DNA from: Lachnospiraceae bacterium OM04-12BH
Lineage (GTDB): Bacteria > Bacillota > Clostridia > Lachnospirales > Lachnospiraceae
DNA length: 64,000 bases
Assembly (NCBI GenBank): GCA_003490145.1
Contig: QULQ01000001.1
Coordinates: forward strand, 1 to 64,000
Direction of reading: 5' to 3'
In this document: piece after piece, positions 1 to 10,200 of the stretch
How the letters are laid out: each line of letters begins with the position of its first letter
How positions within the stretch are numbered: position 1 is the first letter of the stretch
Position numbers and translations under genes: made by a program
The notes under the pieces: model-generated
Seen by the model: the letters and a program-made list of their open reading frames with translations, nothing else
Databases searched by the model: none
Told to the model about the DNA's origin: nothing

Positions 1-1
1 A

Positions 2-136
2 AAAGAGGGAATACAGGCACTGATAGTGACTTGCAAGGAACTGGGTGCAGACTTTGACAGAACTGAGGACAAGGTGAAACAACGGTTTCATTTGTCAGAT
101 GCGGATGCTGCAGAGAATATGAGGTTGTATTGGTAA
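2..136 (+). CDS. C-terminal end of Rpn/PD-(D/E)XK nuclease-family protein (5' end outside window)
   Basis: An open frame enters from the left edge and stops at TAA 134-136. The last 44 residues contain KEGIQALIVTCKELGAD followed by HLSDADAAENMRLYW. This matches the usual tail of the Rpn-type recombination-promoting nuclease/putative transposase proteins found in many copies in Lachnospiraceae (an alpha-helical end with a 'kf-ls-eeA-e-yl-yW' pattern). The catalytic nuclease core would lie upstream of the window and cannot be inspected. No hairpin terminator is evident in the 190 bases that follow. The family call rests on tail resemblance only. Confidence 0.55.
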   Translation, partial: KEGIQALIVTCKELGADFDRTEDKVKQRFHLSDADAAENMRLYW

Positions 137-328
137 CAGAATATTGTGAACTTTCTGAGTAATTTTCTGCTCAAAATGAATTCTGAGTGAGCAGAGCTGG
201 AAAATAAGCGTTTGAGTGAGAAAAAGTTAGGAAGTTAAGATACTAATCAAAAGATGCTGATTTTTTAAAGGTACGGATAAATGAATGTCTTTTGATGGGA
301 ATTGTAAAATTTGGCACCAAATAAGACG

Positions 329-357
329 TTGAATTTAACACAGTTAAGCGGTATAAT
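329..357 (+). promoter_or_regulatory. Promoter of the toxin-antitoxin operon
   Basis: TTGAAT (329-334) and a perfect TATAAT (352-357) are separated by 17 bases, 24 bases ahead of the antitoxin ATG. AAAGGAGG (366-373) gives a ribosome site in front of that ATG. Confidence 0.75.
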
Positions 358-385
358 AAAGACAGAAAGGAGGCTTTATTATGCC
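350..385. promoter_or_regulatory. Inverted repeat spanning -10 box and antitoxin start codon
   Basis: GGTATAATAAAG (350-361) and CTTTATTATGCC (374-385) are inverted repeats that match at 11 of 12 positions, with a 12-base spacer. The left arm contains the -10 box and the right arm contains the antitoxin ATG. The layout suits an operator bound by the antitoxin (Phd/YefM proteins repress their own operons), or an mRNA hairpin that hides the ribosome site. The function is inferred. Confidence 0.45.
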
Positions 386-671
386 GAACATCAAACCAAT
401 TTCTGATTTGAGAAATTATGCGGCTGTTCTTGAAACCGTTCAGGTTGGAAAGCCTTTATATCTGACTAAAAATGGGCGTGGTTGTTATACAGTTATGAAC
501 ATTGATGAGCAGGAAGAGCAGAGAGAAAAGGCAGAAAAGTATGATCAGATGCAGGCACAGCTTCGTCTGATGTGTGAGTTGGCTGAGGGCAGAAGATCAG
601 GAGAGGAAGAAGGCTGGATTTCTTCAGAAGATGTAAGAAACCACTTCAGGACCCGTACGAATGCAAAGTAA
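381..671 (+). CDS. Phd/YefM-family antitoxin
   Basis: A 96-residue protein. The N-terminal half (about 1-45: IKPISDLRNYAAVLETV, then KPLYLTKNGRG and YTVMNIDE) follows the Phd/YefM fold, in which the N-terminus binds operator DNA. The charged C-terminal half (about 45-96), rich in Glu, Arg and Lys, would wrap the toxin. It overlaps the toxin gene by 11 bases, the normal antitoxin-first, coupled arrangement. Expected role: neutralise the RelE/ParE-type toxin made from 661-981 and repress the shared promoter. The start is fixed by AAAGGAGG 7 bases upstream. The family is clear; the exact subfamily is not. Confidence 0.85.
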   Translation: MPNIKPISDLRNYAAVLETVQVGKPLYLTKNGRGCYTVMNIDEQEEQREKAEKYDQMQAQLRLMCELAEGRRSGEEEGWISSEDVRNHFRTRTNAK

Positions 672-981
672 AATCGACTATTCTCCGAGAGCATTAAAGG
701 ACCTTGATGAGATATGGGATTATATCGAGGTTGAACTCTGCAATCCAAGTGCTGCTCAAAATACCGTAGATGGCATAATGGATAAAGTGGAAGGAATCGC
801 AGACTTTCCTGAGTCTGGTGCAAAGCTGGTATTTGAAAACGGACTTGATAGTGGGTACCGCTATGTTGTGTTCAAAAACAATCTTGCCTTTTACCGCGTA
901 AGACCAAACAATGTAGTCTATGTTGACCGTGTGATTTACGACGGCAGAGATTACATGAGAATCCTTTTCTCTGGATCATAA
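661..981 (+). CDS. RelE/ParE-family toxin
   Basis: A 106-residue protein with the hallmarks of the RelE/ParE toxin superfamily: the N-terminal YSPRALKDLDEIWDYI helix pair, a central GYRYVVFKNNLAFYRV strand region, and the C-terminal VYVDRVIYDGRDYMRIL. RelE-type members cut mRNA at the ribosome and ParE-type members poison gyrase; the sequence resembles the ParE branch (IYDGRDYMRIL) but this is not decisive. It overlaps the antitoxin gene by 11 bases and would be co-translated with it. A terminator follows at 1036. The open frame is intact, so the pair may be functional. Confidence 0.85.
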   Translation: MQSKIDYSPRALKDLDEIWDYIEVELCNPSAAQNTVDGIMDKVEGIADFPESGAKLVFENGLDSGYRYVVFKNNLAFYRVRPNNVVYVDRVIYDGRDYMRILFSGS

Positions 982-1035
982 TTTAACAGTGGATCCCGTT
1001 GGAGAAATCTGACGAGGTATTTTTTTACCAATTTT

Positions 1036-1068
1036 AGCCTGTCTGCCCTGTGCAGATGGGCTTTTCTT
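1036..1068 (+). terminator. Rho-independent terminator of the toxin-antitoxin operon
   Basis: Eleven-base stem AGCCTGTCTGC (1036-1046) with GCAGATGGGCT (1052-1062), including two G-U pairs, loop CCTGT, then TTTCTT. It lies 55 bases after the toxin stop. Confidence 0.7.
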
Positions 1069-1190
1069 ATGCCTGCGAGGAGGTGTGGTTACGTACATCG
1101 CATCCAGCTGGTGTTACTTTGGAGTATGGTAGGAGACTAGATTAATAAAAGAACATGATTTTATGAAATTTATATAAATAAGCTCATGTA

Positions 1191-1490
1191 TTGATATATG
1201 AGGGGGAGCAGAAGATTGATAAGGATAGCTTTCTGGCATCGCCGACTGAGACTGTGTATCAGGGAAGAGAGAATCTGAGGAACCAGTTAGAGGACGTAGC
1301 CAGATATGAAATACATGATGGACGGGTGACGATGCAGTACCTGTTTGCCAATAAGACAAGACGGGATTCCAAGATGATATTTCGGAAGGCAGGTTATGTT
1401 GGCAGTGCATATCGTGAACAGTACGATGGCAAAGTAAAAGACGTTTATCCGATAGTCTAAATTGTTTTATACTGGTGTTTCCTGGCTTCG
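1191..1490 (+). pseudogene. Broken N-terminal fragment of an Rpn/PD-(D/E)XK nuclease-family gene
   Basis: The frame 1191-1460 encodes 89 residues with TETVYQGRENLRNQLEDVAR, VTMQYLFANKT and GYVGSAYREQYDG, then VYPIV. This is the region before and around the nuclease core of Rpn-type proteins ('R-DIA-Y', 'GYDGASYR-Q', 'YPVVTLVLYFG'). After VYPIV there is an in-frame TAA (1458-1460) and the frame then continues with IVLYWC, exactly as the family motif would, so the stop is a nonsense mutation and similarity extends to about 1480. The 5' end is also missing: the only start is TTG with no ribosome site, and a stop lies just upstream. The rest of the gene is replaced by the JetD-like remnant. Confidence 0.6.
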
Positions 1491-2350
1491 GGAAATGTTT
1501 TTTCAAAAAAAGTATGGCTATCAGACAGTAATCAGAGAATATGGAAGAGACAGAGAAAAGACAGAAAAACTACTGAAAACCGTGGGAAAGGCACTTCTTT
1601 TGCTGGAAGATATTCGAGAGACGGAGGAGGAATATCCGCTGGCGGTATTTTCCGCAGAAATATCCGGCAATCCTCATTACTTTGATCAGGGAACTACTGC
1701 GGGGCAATTATTAGTCCATGGAATGTGCTATGCTGCGCAGACAGATTATCCGGAAAATGCCCATCAATGGAGAGAATTACTGCTGTCTGGCGGAATTGTG
1801 CCGGATAATATCTCTTCTATCGTGCATATTTATGGATTGCGACTACAGGTTCGCGGCGAATGGCACCCGGCATACGATGCCTTTTGCAGGAGGCAGGAGC
1901 CCTGTGCGGTAACCATGGAAAATCTGCAGGAGCTGACAGCGGTACAGCCGACAGGGGACAAGGTTTATAAAGAAGGTAACGTTACTATGTACCTCCGGCC
2001 AGCTGCGGAGTGCTGCCGTGAAACTGATACCCTTTTTGCTGGATAGCGGAGCGGAAATCTACTATAGCGGCGATACTGATCCGGATGGGATCCGGATCGC
2101 CGACAGACTTTGGAAAAAGTATGGAGACCGGATTCATGTGTGGAGAATGTCAGAGGAGGATTACGTGAAAAGCCTTTCGGAGGAAGAAATTGGAAATGTA
2201 TCCATAAAAAAGCTGGAAACTGTTGAGAATCCTGTTCTTCGTAAGACAGCAAAAGAGGTAAGAAAGAAGAAAAGGGCAGGATATCAGGAGAATATATTAA
2301 AAGATCTGCTGGAAGATATGGAGCTTGAAAGGCCAAGCCGGAAGCAATGA
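1462..2350 (+). pseudogene. Frameshifted remnant of a JetD-type (TIGR02679/DUF2399) toprim protein
   Basis: Two frames together resemble the C-terminal two thirds of TIGR02679/DUF2399 proteins, the JetD-type toprim subunit of some Wadjet plasmid-defence loci. Frame 1462-2046 carries PLAVFSAEISGNPHYFDQG and ELLLSGGIVPDNISS. The other frame, read from about 1979, carries LLCTSGQLRSAAVKLIPFLL, then YYSGDTDPDGIRIADRL with the toprim DxD acidic pair. The shift, with loss of roughly 15 residues, lies near 1965-1985 after KVY. The 5' third is missing and the rest joins an Rpn-type fragment. No JetA, JetB or JetC partner is present in the window. It is very probably dead. The family assignment comes from motif memory. 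Confidence 0.6.
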
Positions 2351-2386
2351 AGGTAAAGAGTGCTGGAATTTACTGTATTTCTGAAA

Positions 2387-2416
2387 TTGGATCATAGTCA
2401 CATCTCTGCTTGTAAT
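2387..2416 (+). promoter_or_regulatory. Possible promoter of the MATE-NRPS operon
   Basis: TTGGAT (2387-2392) and TGTAAT (2411-2416) are separated by 18 bases, 80 bases before the MATE start. Each box matches consensus only partly, so this is a weak call; it is the best-spaced pair I found in the 146-base gap. Confidence 0.25.
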
Positions 2417-2496
2417 AGACACATTTTTATGATAAATTGTAGATTAATAGGGGAAAATCAAATATCATCTGACAGTATTTCAAAAAGGGGAACGAA

Positions 2497-4245
2497 ATGA
2501 CAAGTGAGAGAAATAACAGGCTGTTAAATGCGAAGCTAAACAAGTATATTGTTCCGGGCATTATGATGTCACTGGCACTTCAGCTCGGGAACATAGTGGA
2601 CACGATCTTTGTAAGTAATCTGATCGGTGTGGAAGCAATGTCTGCAGTTACGATGAGCCTTCCGGTTGAAACCATTGTGCAGCTTACCGGATACTGCCTT
2701 GGTATTGGTGGTTCCATAGCAGTGGGCAATATGCTTGGTAAGCGTGATAAAGAAAGTGCATCGAAGCTGTTTTCTGTTACATTTCTGGTGACGCTTCTGA
2801 TGGGACTTGTTTTTTCTGTCTGTGCGTTTCCGCTGTCAGGACCGATTGCAAGGCTCCTGGTACCTGGCGGCGGTGCTTTGGCAGACTATACAGGAGATTA
2901 TATCCGTGTCAGCATGCTCGGTGCACCGGTGATCGGAATTGGCCTTATGATGGTCAATTATCTGGGTGTTGAGAATCATCCGGAGCTTGCATCTGCCTAT
3001 CTTATCATTGCCAATGTCATTAACCTTATCCTTGATTATATTTTCCTTCGATTCACGCCACTTGGGATTACAGGTGCGTCGTTATCTACAGTGCTTGGCT
3101 TTCTGCTGGCAATGTTTGTTTTCCTGCTTTATATCCGTTCCGATAAAAGGAATATACGTTTTGTCAGGCTGAAGGCAAAGGACTTTGGGGTTCTTATGGA
3201 AGCCGTTATTACGGGTGTGCCTATGCTTGTTTTCATGGCAACGAATTTTATCAAGGCACTTGGTCTTAATACGATCATTATCAATCAGATCGGAGAAGAG
3301 GGCATGGCGGTATTTACCGTCTGCGATAACGTACTGCTGATCGTTGAAATGCTGACAGGTGGAATTATTGGTGTGATACCAAATGTAGCCGGGATCCTCT
3401 TTGGTGAAAAGGATTATGTGGGGATCAGAGTTCTGTGTAATAAAATGCTGAAATACAGTTATATCGTCCTGGCAGTGATATTCGCAGTTATCATGATGTT
3501 TACAGAACAGATCACGATCCTGTTTGGAAGCGGCGGCGGAGAACTTGGCAGACAGATGGTGGATGCACTTCGTATTTTTGCCATCTGTGTAATTCCGTAT
3601 CTCTGGAATAAATTTATTGTGAGTTATTATGAAACGATAGAGGAAACAGCCATAGCAAGCTTCGTTACCTTCCTTGAAAATGCGGTCGTGGTTCTTCCTG
3701 CAACCTTTGCCGGAATTCTGATCTGGAAGCAGATTGACGGGATCGGTATTGATGGAATTGCCATAGGATTTGTTGCCACAGAGCTCATTACGGTGATCGC
3801 AGCATGGATCTTCAGAAAGATCAAACACAAGAACTCCAGCTTTTATATTGTTCCTGACAAAAATCCCGGAACCAATCTGGATTTTTCCATTAAAAGCACT
3901 ATGGAGGAGGCACAGGCTGTTCCTGTAAAGATCATGGAGTTCTGCAAGGAAAATGGAGTGTCTGGAAATAAAGCCAATCTGGCAGCGGTATGTGCCGAGG
4001 AGATGACCGTAAATATCATCAAATTTGGTGGGAAAACCTCCAACTGGATCGATATCAATCTCTGTCTGGAGGATGATCTGTGCAGACTGAGGATCAGGGA
4101 TAACGGAGTTAACTTTAATCCATTGGAATACAGCCATGACAGTGATGAATTTGATATCCACGGGATAGAGCTTGTGAAAAAGATTTCCAGATCTATGGAC
4201 TATATACGCGCGATTGATATGAATAATACTATAATATCATTTTAA
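2497..4245 (+). CDS. MATE-family exporter fused to an RsbW-like ATPase domain
   Basis: A 582-residue fusion. Residues 1 to about 440 are a MATE/polysaccharide-exporter-fold transporter with about twelve hydrophobic segments (for example IMMSLALQLGNIVDTIFVSN near the start). Residues about 455-582 are a cytoplasmic HATPase_c domain of the RsbW/SpoIIAB type: N-box EEMTVNIIKFG, G1 box IRDNGVNF, G2-like HGIELVKKI. In the family such domains are anti-sigma-factor serine kinases that phosphorylate STAS partners, and a STAS protein is encoded just after the NRPS. The gene is first in the operon, 12 bases before the NRPS, with AAAAGGGG ahead of its ATG. Likely role: export of the NRPS product, with activity or signalling set by the kinase domain (inference). 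Confidence 0.85.
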   Translation: MTSERNNRLLNAKLNKYIVPGIMMSLALQLGNIVDTIFVSNLIGVEAMSAVTMSLPVETIVQLTGYCLGIGGSIAVGNMLGKRDKESASKLFSVTFLVTLLMGLVFSVCAFPLSGPIARLLVPGGGALADYTGDYIRVSMLGAPVIGIGLMMVNYLGVENHPELASAYLIIANVINLILDYIFLRFTPLGITGASLSTVLGFLLAMFVFLLYIRSDKRNIRFVRLKAKDFGVLMEAVITGVPMLVFMATNFIKALGLNTIIINQIGEEGMAVFTVCDNVLLIVEMLTGGIIGVIPNVAGILFGEKDYVGIRVLCNKMLKYSYIVLAVIFAVIMMFTEQITILFGSGGGELGRQMVDALRIFAICVIPYLWNKFIVSYYETIEETAIASFVTFLENAVVVLPATFAGILIWKQIDGIGIDGIAIGFVATELITVIAAWIFRKIKHKNSSFYIVPDKNPGTNLDFSIKSTMEEAQAVPVKIMEFCKENGVSGNKANLAAVCAEEMTVNIIKFGGKTSNWIDINLCLEDDLCRLRIRDNGVNFNPLEYSHDSDEFDIHGIELVKKISRSMDYIRAIDMNNTIISF

Positions 4246-4257
4246 GGAGGGGAAGAA

Positions 4258-7200
4258 ATGTCTTCTATTAACGAAAAATCCGGTTTTGAATTTGTGTTTC
4301 AGCCTGTAACGAAGCTGTTCGAGGAACAGGTACGTCTGCACCCGGACAAATGTGCGGTCGCATCCAGTAAAGAACGCTTTACCTATGCCCAGCTGAATGA
4401 AAGAGCAAATAAAATCGCCCATTCTCTCATTGAAAAAGGGGTTCAACGAGAGACGATCGTTGGGGTAGTACTGGAGCGATGCTGCGATTTTTATGCAGTA
4501 CGACAGGGAATTCTGAAGTCCGGAGGTGCGTTTGCAGTAGCCTCCCCGGATTATCCGGATGACAGGATCCAGTTTATCTTTGAGGATGCCGGAGTGCCCT
4601 TTGTGATCACAACAAAGGAAATCGCAGAGGAACGTAAGGAGCTGTTTGAAAAGCTTCCCTGCACCGTGGTTCTGCTTGAAGAACTGCTGGCAAATCCGAA
4701 TACAGCAAATCCGGATACAGAGATTGGCGAACATGATCTTTGTTATTGTATTTATACATCCGGGTCTACCGGAAAGCCTAAGGGGGTTATGATCGAGCAT
4801 CTGAATCTTGCTAATTTGGTAAACCCCAATCCGAAAAATGCAGAAACCTACGGATATGTGAGCAGGGGAAGTGTATCACTTTCTATGGCGGCGATGACAT
4901 TTGATGTTTCTGTACTGGAAGAGTTTATTCCGCTGACAAACGGACTGACTGCAGTGGTCGCAAGTGATGAAGAGATCCTGAATCCGGTCATGCTTGGTGA
5001 TCTGATCGTAGAAAATAAGGTTGATATCATGACAACGACACCGACCTATTTGTCCAACATGATCGATCTGCCACAGCTTAAGGAAGCTGCTTCCCAGATC
5101 AGGGTATTCGACGTGGGAGCAGAAGCCTTTCCACCGGCTCTTTATGATAAAATACGTGCAGTAAATCCGGATGCATATATTATGAATGGCTATGGTCCTA
5201 CAGAAACAACGATCAGCTGTACGATGAAGGTGATCACTGACAGCAAAAATATTACGATTGGTGAGCCAAACGGTAATGTTCAGGTATATGTGGTTGATAA
5301 GGATAATAAGATCCTTCCGGATGGAGAAACCGGCGAGCTGGTAGTTGCTGGTCTTGGAGTAGGCAGGGGGTATGTCAATCTGCCTGATAAAACAGCAGCC
5401 GTTTTCATTACGCTGAATGGTGAAAGAGCATATAAAACCGGAGATCTTGCAAGAATTACTCCGGAAGGTGAAATTGAATTCTTTGGAAGGATTGATAACC
5501 AGATCAAGCTTCGCGGATTACGGATTGAGCTTGGTGAGATTGAAGAGGTTATTAACAGCTTTGAGGGAATTATTACCAGTATTACGGTACCGGTCGATAA
5601 TAAATATCTCTGCTGTTATTTTATGGCAGACCGTAAGATTGATGCCGATGAGCTTTCTACATATGCATCAGAATCACTGGCGCATTATATGGTACCGGAT
5701 GTTTTCGTGCAGATGGAAAAGATGCCGGTAACAGCAAATGGCAAGATTGATAAAAGTGCGCTGCCAAAGCCTGTTTCACAGCCAAAGAACTTGAAAGAGC
5801 CGGAAACACCGATGCAGAAGAAGATTTTTGAGATCGTTTCCAGTGTAGTGGAAAATGATTTCTTTGGAATTGATACAAGCTTTTATAAAGCAGGATTGTC
5901 TTCCATCAGTGCTATGAAGCTCTGCGTTCTGATCTCCGATGAGTTTGGCATTACGGTAAAAACAAGCGATATCCATGAAAACAATACCGTTGAAAAACTG
6001 GAAAACTATGTCATGCTTGCACCCAAGATCAGAACCTATGAAAAGAGGGAGGTATATCCGCTTACCGGTTCCCAGAAGGGTATTTTTGCAGAGTGCAGCA
6101 AGAATCCAGAAAGCACCGTATATAACATCCCGTTCCTGTTTGAGCTGGAAAGCTCCGTGGATGTACAGAAGCTGTCCAGAGCCGTAGAACAGATGGTAAA
6201 AGCACATTCCTATCTGCTTACCGAGGTATTCTTAAACGATAAGGGAGAGATGGTTCAGCGTCCTGGTGAGGAGAACTTCGTACCGGAAGTTATTGAGACA
6301 ACGAATGAACAGTTTGAAGAGCTGAAGAATGAACTGGTGCGTCCGTTTAAGCTGGAAAAGGGACGTTTATTCCGTGCGCAGATTTATGTTACCGAAGACA
6401 GGAAATATCTCTTTACTGATTTCCATCATATTATTGCAGACGGAAATTCCTATGATATCATTTTTGAGGATATCAACCGTGCTTATGTAGGAGAAAAGCT
6501 GGAAAAGGAGACATATACCGGATTTGATGCTGCCCTTGATGAAGAGCAGCAGATGCAGGAAGGAAAATATAAGAAAGCAGAGAAGTATTATGACAGTGTG
6601 TTCGGAGAGGTGGAAACCGAATCCCTTCCGCTTCCGGATGTAACCGGAAAGAACCCTGAAAAGGGATATCTGGAGAGAAAGCTTGCCGTTGCAGAAGACA
6701 AGATCGTTTCCTGCTGCGAGAAGCTTGGAGTGACACCGAATATTTTATTCACTGGTGTATTTGGTATTCTGATGTCCAGATATTCCAATGCAGACGACAG
6801 TCTCTTTTCCACGATTTATAACGGAAGAAATGATTCCAGACTGGAAAATACAGTCTGCATGCTGGTTAAGACGCTTCCGGTTTATTGCAGGTTTGAGCAG
6901 AAGACGACGATCCAGGCCTACATGACAGAGCTTTCCGGGCAGCTCCTGTCCTCCATGGCAAATGATATTTTCCCGTTTTCTGATATCTGTGCAAAATATG
7001 GATTCAATTCCGATCTTACCTTTGCTTATCAGGCAGAATTAAGTGACGATTACCCGATTGGTGATACCGTTGCAAGGGGACATGATCTTTCCCTTGATAT
7101 GGCGAAAATGCCTCTGCTCATCCAGGTAAGGGAGTACAATAATGAATATGTGCTTACAGCGGAATTCCGCAGTGACATGTACAGTGATGCTTTTGTAGAC

Positions 7201-10200
7201 GGTATGCTGGACGCCTATGAAGCAGCTATGGACTCTGTACTGAAAAACAAGTACGTTTCAGAGGTTTCCATTATCTCAGAGAATGCAGTTAAAAAGATTG
7301 CAGAATTCAATGATACTGCCTGTGAATATGACAGGACGAAAACTATTTCCGACAGATTTGCGGAAATGGTACAGACTATACCGGATCATACGGCTGTTGT
7401 ATTTAAGGACAAGAAGTTCACTTATAAAGAACTGGATGAGATCAGTGACAGGCTTGGAAAATATATTGCTTCTCTTGGAATTGGAGCAGAAGATGTCGTG
7501 TCTATTCTGATTCCCCGCTGTGAGTATATGGCCATTGCGCCTATGGGCGTTATCAAAGCCGGTGCAGCCTATCAGCCGCTCGATCCGTCTTATCCGAAGG
7601 ACAGATTGATGTATATGCTGGAGGATTCTGAAGCCAAACTGCTGATCGCAGACAGAGAGCTTCTGCATCTGGTAGATGGTTATCAGGGACCTGTTTTATA
7701 TACGGATGAAATCATGCAGCTTGAAGATGTGGATGCAGAACTGAAAAAGCCGCAGCTCCATGACCTGTTTATCTTACTCTATACCTCAGGCTCGACCGGT
7801 GTACCGAAGGGATGTATGCTGGAATATGGAAATATTACCGCATTCTGCCACTGGTACGGGAAATATTACAGTATTGATCCTGATTGTAAGATAGCTGCCT
7901 ATGCGTCCTTTGGCTTTGATGCTTCCATGATGGATATTTACGGTGCACTTACGAATGGTGCGCAGTTACATATTATTCCGGAGGAGATCCGTCTGGATTT
8001 CATTGGACTGCAGAAATACTTTGAAGAAAATGGCATTACCCATTCCTTCATGACGACACAGGTCGGAAGACAGTTTGCACTGGAAATGGATTGTAAGAGT
8101 CTCCGTTATCTTTCCGTGGGTGGAGAGAAGCTGGTTCCCTGTGAGCCGCCCAAGGGTTACAGATTTGTCAATGTTTACGGGCCTACAGAAACGACTGTTC
8201 TTGTAACAGCATTTGAAGTGGATAAATACTACCCTAACATACCAATCGGCAAGGCACTGGACAATGTCAAGCTTTATATTACAGACAAGGCCGGTCATAT
8301 GCTGCCCTATGGTGCCTGCGGCGAACTGATGATCTCAGGTTTCCAGGTTTCCAGAGGATATCTCAATAAGCCTGAGAAAACGGCTGAGGTTTATACAAAG
8401 AATATTTATGATGACACCGAAGGCTATGAAGTGCTGTATCATTCCGGAGATGTGGCAAGATACCTTCCGGATGGAAATATCCAGATCATCGGCAGAAAGG
8501 ATTCCCAGGTCAAGATCAGAGGCTTTAGAATTGAACTTTCCGAAGTGGAAGAGGTCATCAGAAGATATCCTGGTATCAAAGATGCGACAGTTGTTGCATT
8601 TGATGATCCGAATGGCGGAAAATATATTGCAGCCTATGTGGTATCCGACAGTGAGGTGGATATCAATGGATTAAATGATTTCATTAAGGAAACCAAGCCT
8701 GCCTATATGGTACCTGCAGTTACCATGCAGATCGATAAGATCCCGCTGAACCAGAACCAGAAGGTAAATAAAAAGGCACTTCCTGTACCTGAGAGAAAAA
8801 TAGAAGAGATCATAGCGCCGAAGAATGAGATCCAGCAGAAATTATTTGACTGTATCGCAGATGTCCTTGGCTATCAGGAATTTGGTATTACCACAGATAT
8901 TTATGAGGCAGGACTGACTTCCATCAGTGCGATCAAGCTGAATATCCTGATCTCCAAAGCGTTTGATATTGTCATCAAGACATCGGACATCAAGGATCAT
9001 CCGACGATCGAGATGCTGGAGGGCTTTGTCCAGACTGCAGGAAAAGAAACAAAGAGAGAAATACAGGAAAATTATCCGCTTACCAATACACAGGAGGGAA
9101 TCTTTATTGAGTGTACAGCCAATATGGGCTCTACCATTTATAATATTCCTTACCTTCTGAAGCTGGATAAAAAGGTAGACCTTGAGAAGCTTGCAGAGGC
9201 CATTGACAGTACGATAGAGGCACATCCTTATCTGAAGACCCGTCTCTTTATGGACGAAAACGGGGATGTCCTGCAGAAGCGTGATGACAGCTTAAGCTGC
9301 AAGACACAGATCATCAATGGAATGAACAGGGAAACGCTGGTCCGTCCGTATATGCTGTTTAATGATCAGCTTTTCCGGTTTGAAATTTACAGAACCTGTG
9401 ACGGAAATTATCTGTTCCTTGATATTCATCATATTATCGCAGACGGTACGTCCCTTGGTATTATCCTGAATGATATCAACCGGGCTTACAGCGGAGAAAA
9501 GCTGGAGGCAGAAAAGTATACCTCCTATGATCTCGCACTGGATAACCGCGATGCCCTGAAGAGTGATACCTATAAAAATGCAGAGAACTATTATAAATCG
9601 GTATTTGAAAATAAGGGTGGAAGCATAAGCTTCTATCCGGATAAGAACGGAGCAGTTCCGACTGCGGCGACTTATCACAGAGAGGTTACGGAGATTTCTG
9701 TGCAGCAGGTAAAGGATTTCTGCAAGAAGCATGGAATCACAGAAAATGTGTTCTTTATTTCTGTATTTGGCCTTACACTTGGTAAATATAATTTCAGAAG
9801 GGATGCAGTATTTACTACCATTTATCATGGAAGAAATGATTCCAGACTTTCTGAAACAGTTGGTATGCTGGTAAAGACACTTCCTGTTTACAGTGATTTT
9901 TCAGGAAGCTTAAAGGATGGACTGCTTGCTGTACAGCAGCAGCTGATCGATTCCATGAACAACGATATTTATCCGTTCTCACAGATCAGCCGTGAGTTCA
10001 ACATCAAAGCAGATGCAATGGTGATCTATCAGGGAGATAATTTTGCGTTTGATACGATCGGCGGTGAATACGCACAGGAGGAGCCGGTCAGCTTAAATGC
10101 GGCAAAGGCACCGGTTTCCATCAGCATTTCCATCGAAAGGAATAAGTTTGTCTTTGAAATTGAATATCGTGGTGACATGTACTACGAAGAAACCATCAAA

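Noticed and set aside
3082..4161. 359-codon open frame on the minus strand
   Set aside because: Antisense shadow of the MATE-ATPase gene; composition rich in Cys, His and Ile without domain sense, and no ribosome site.
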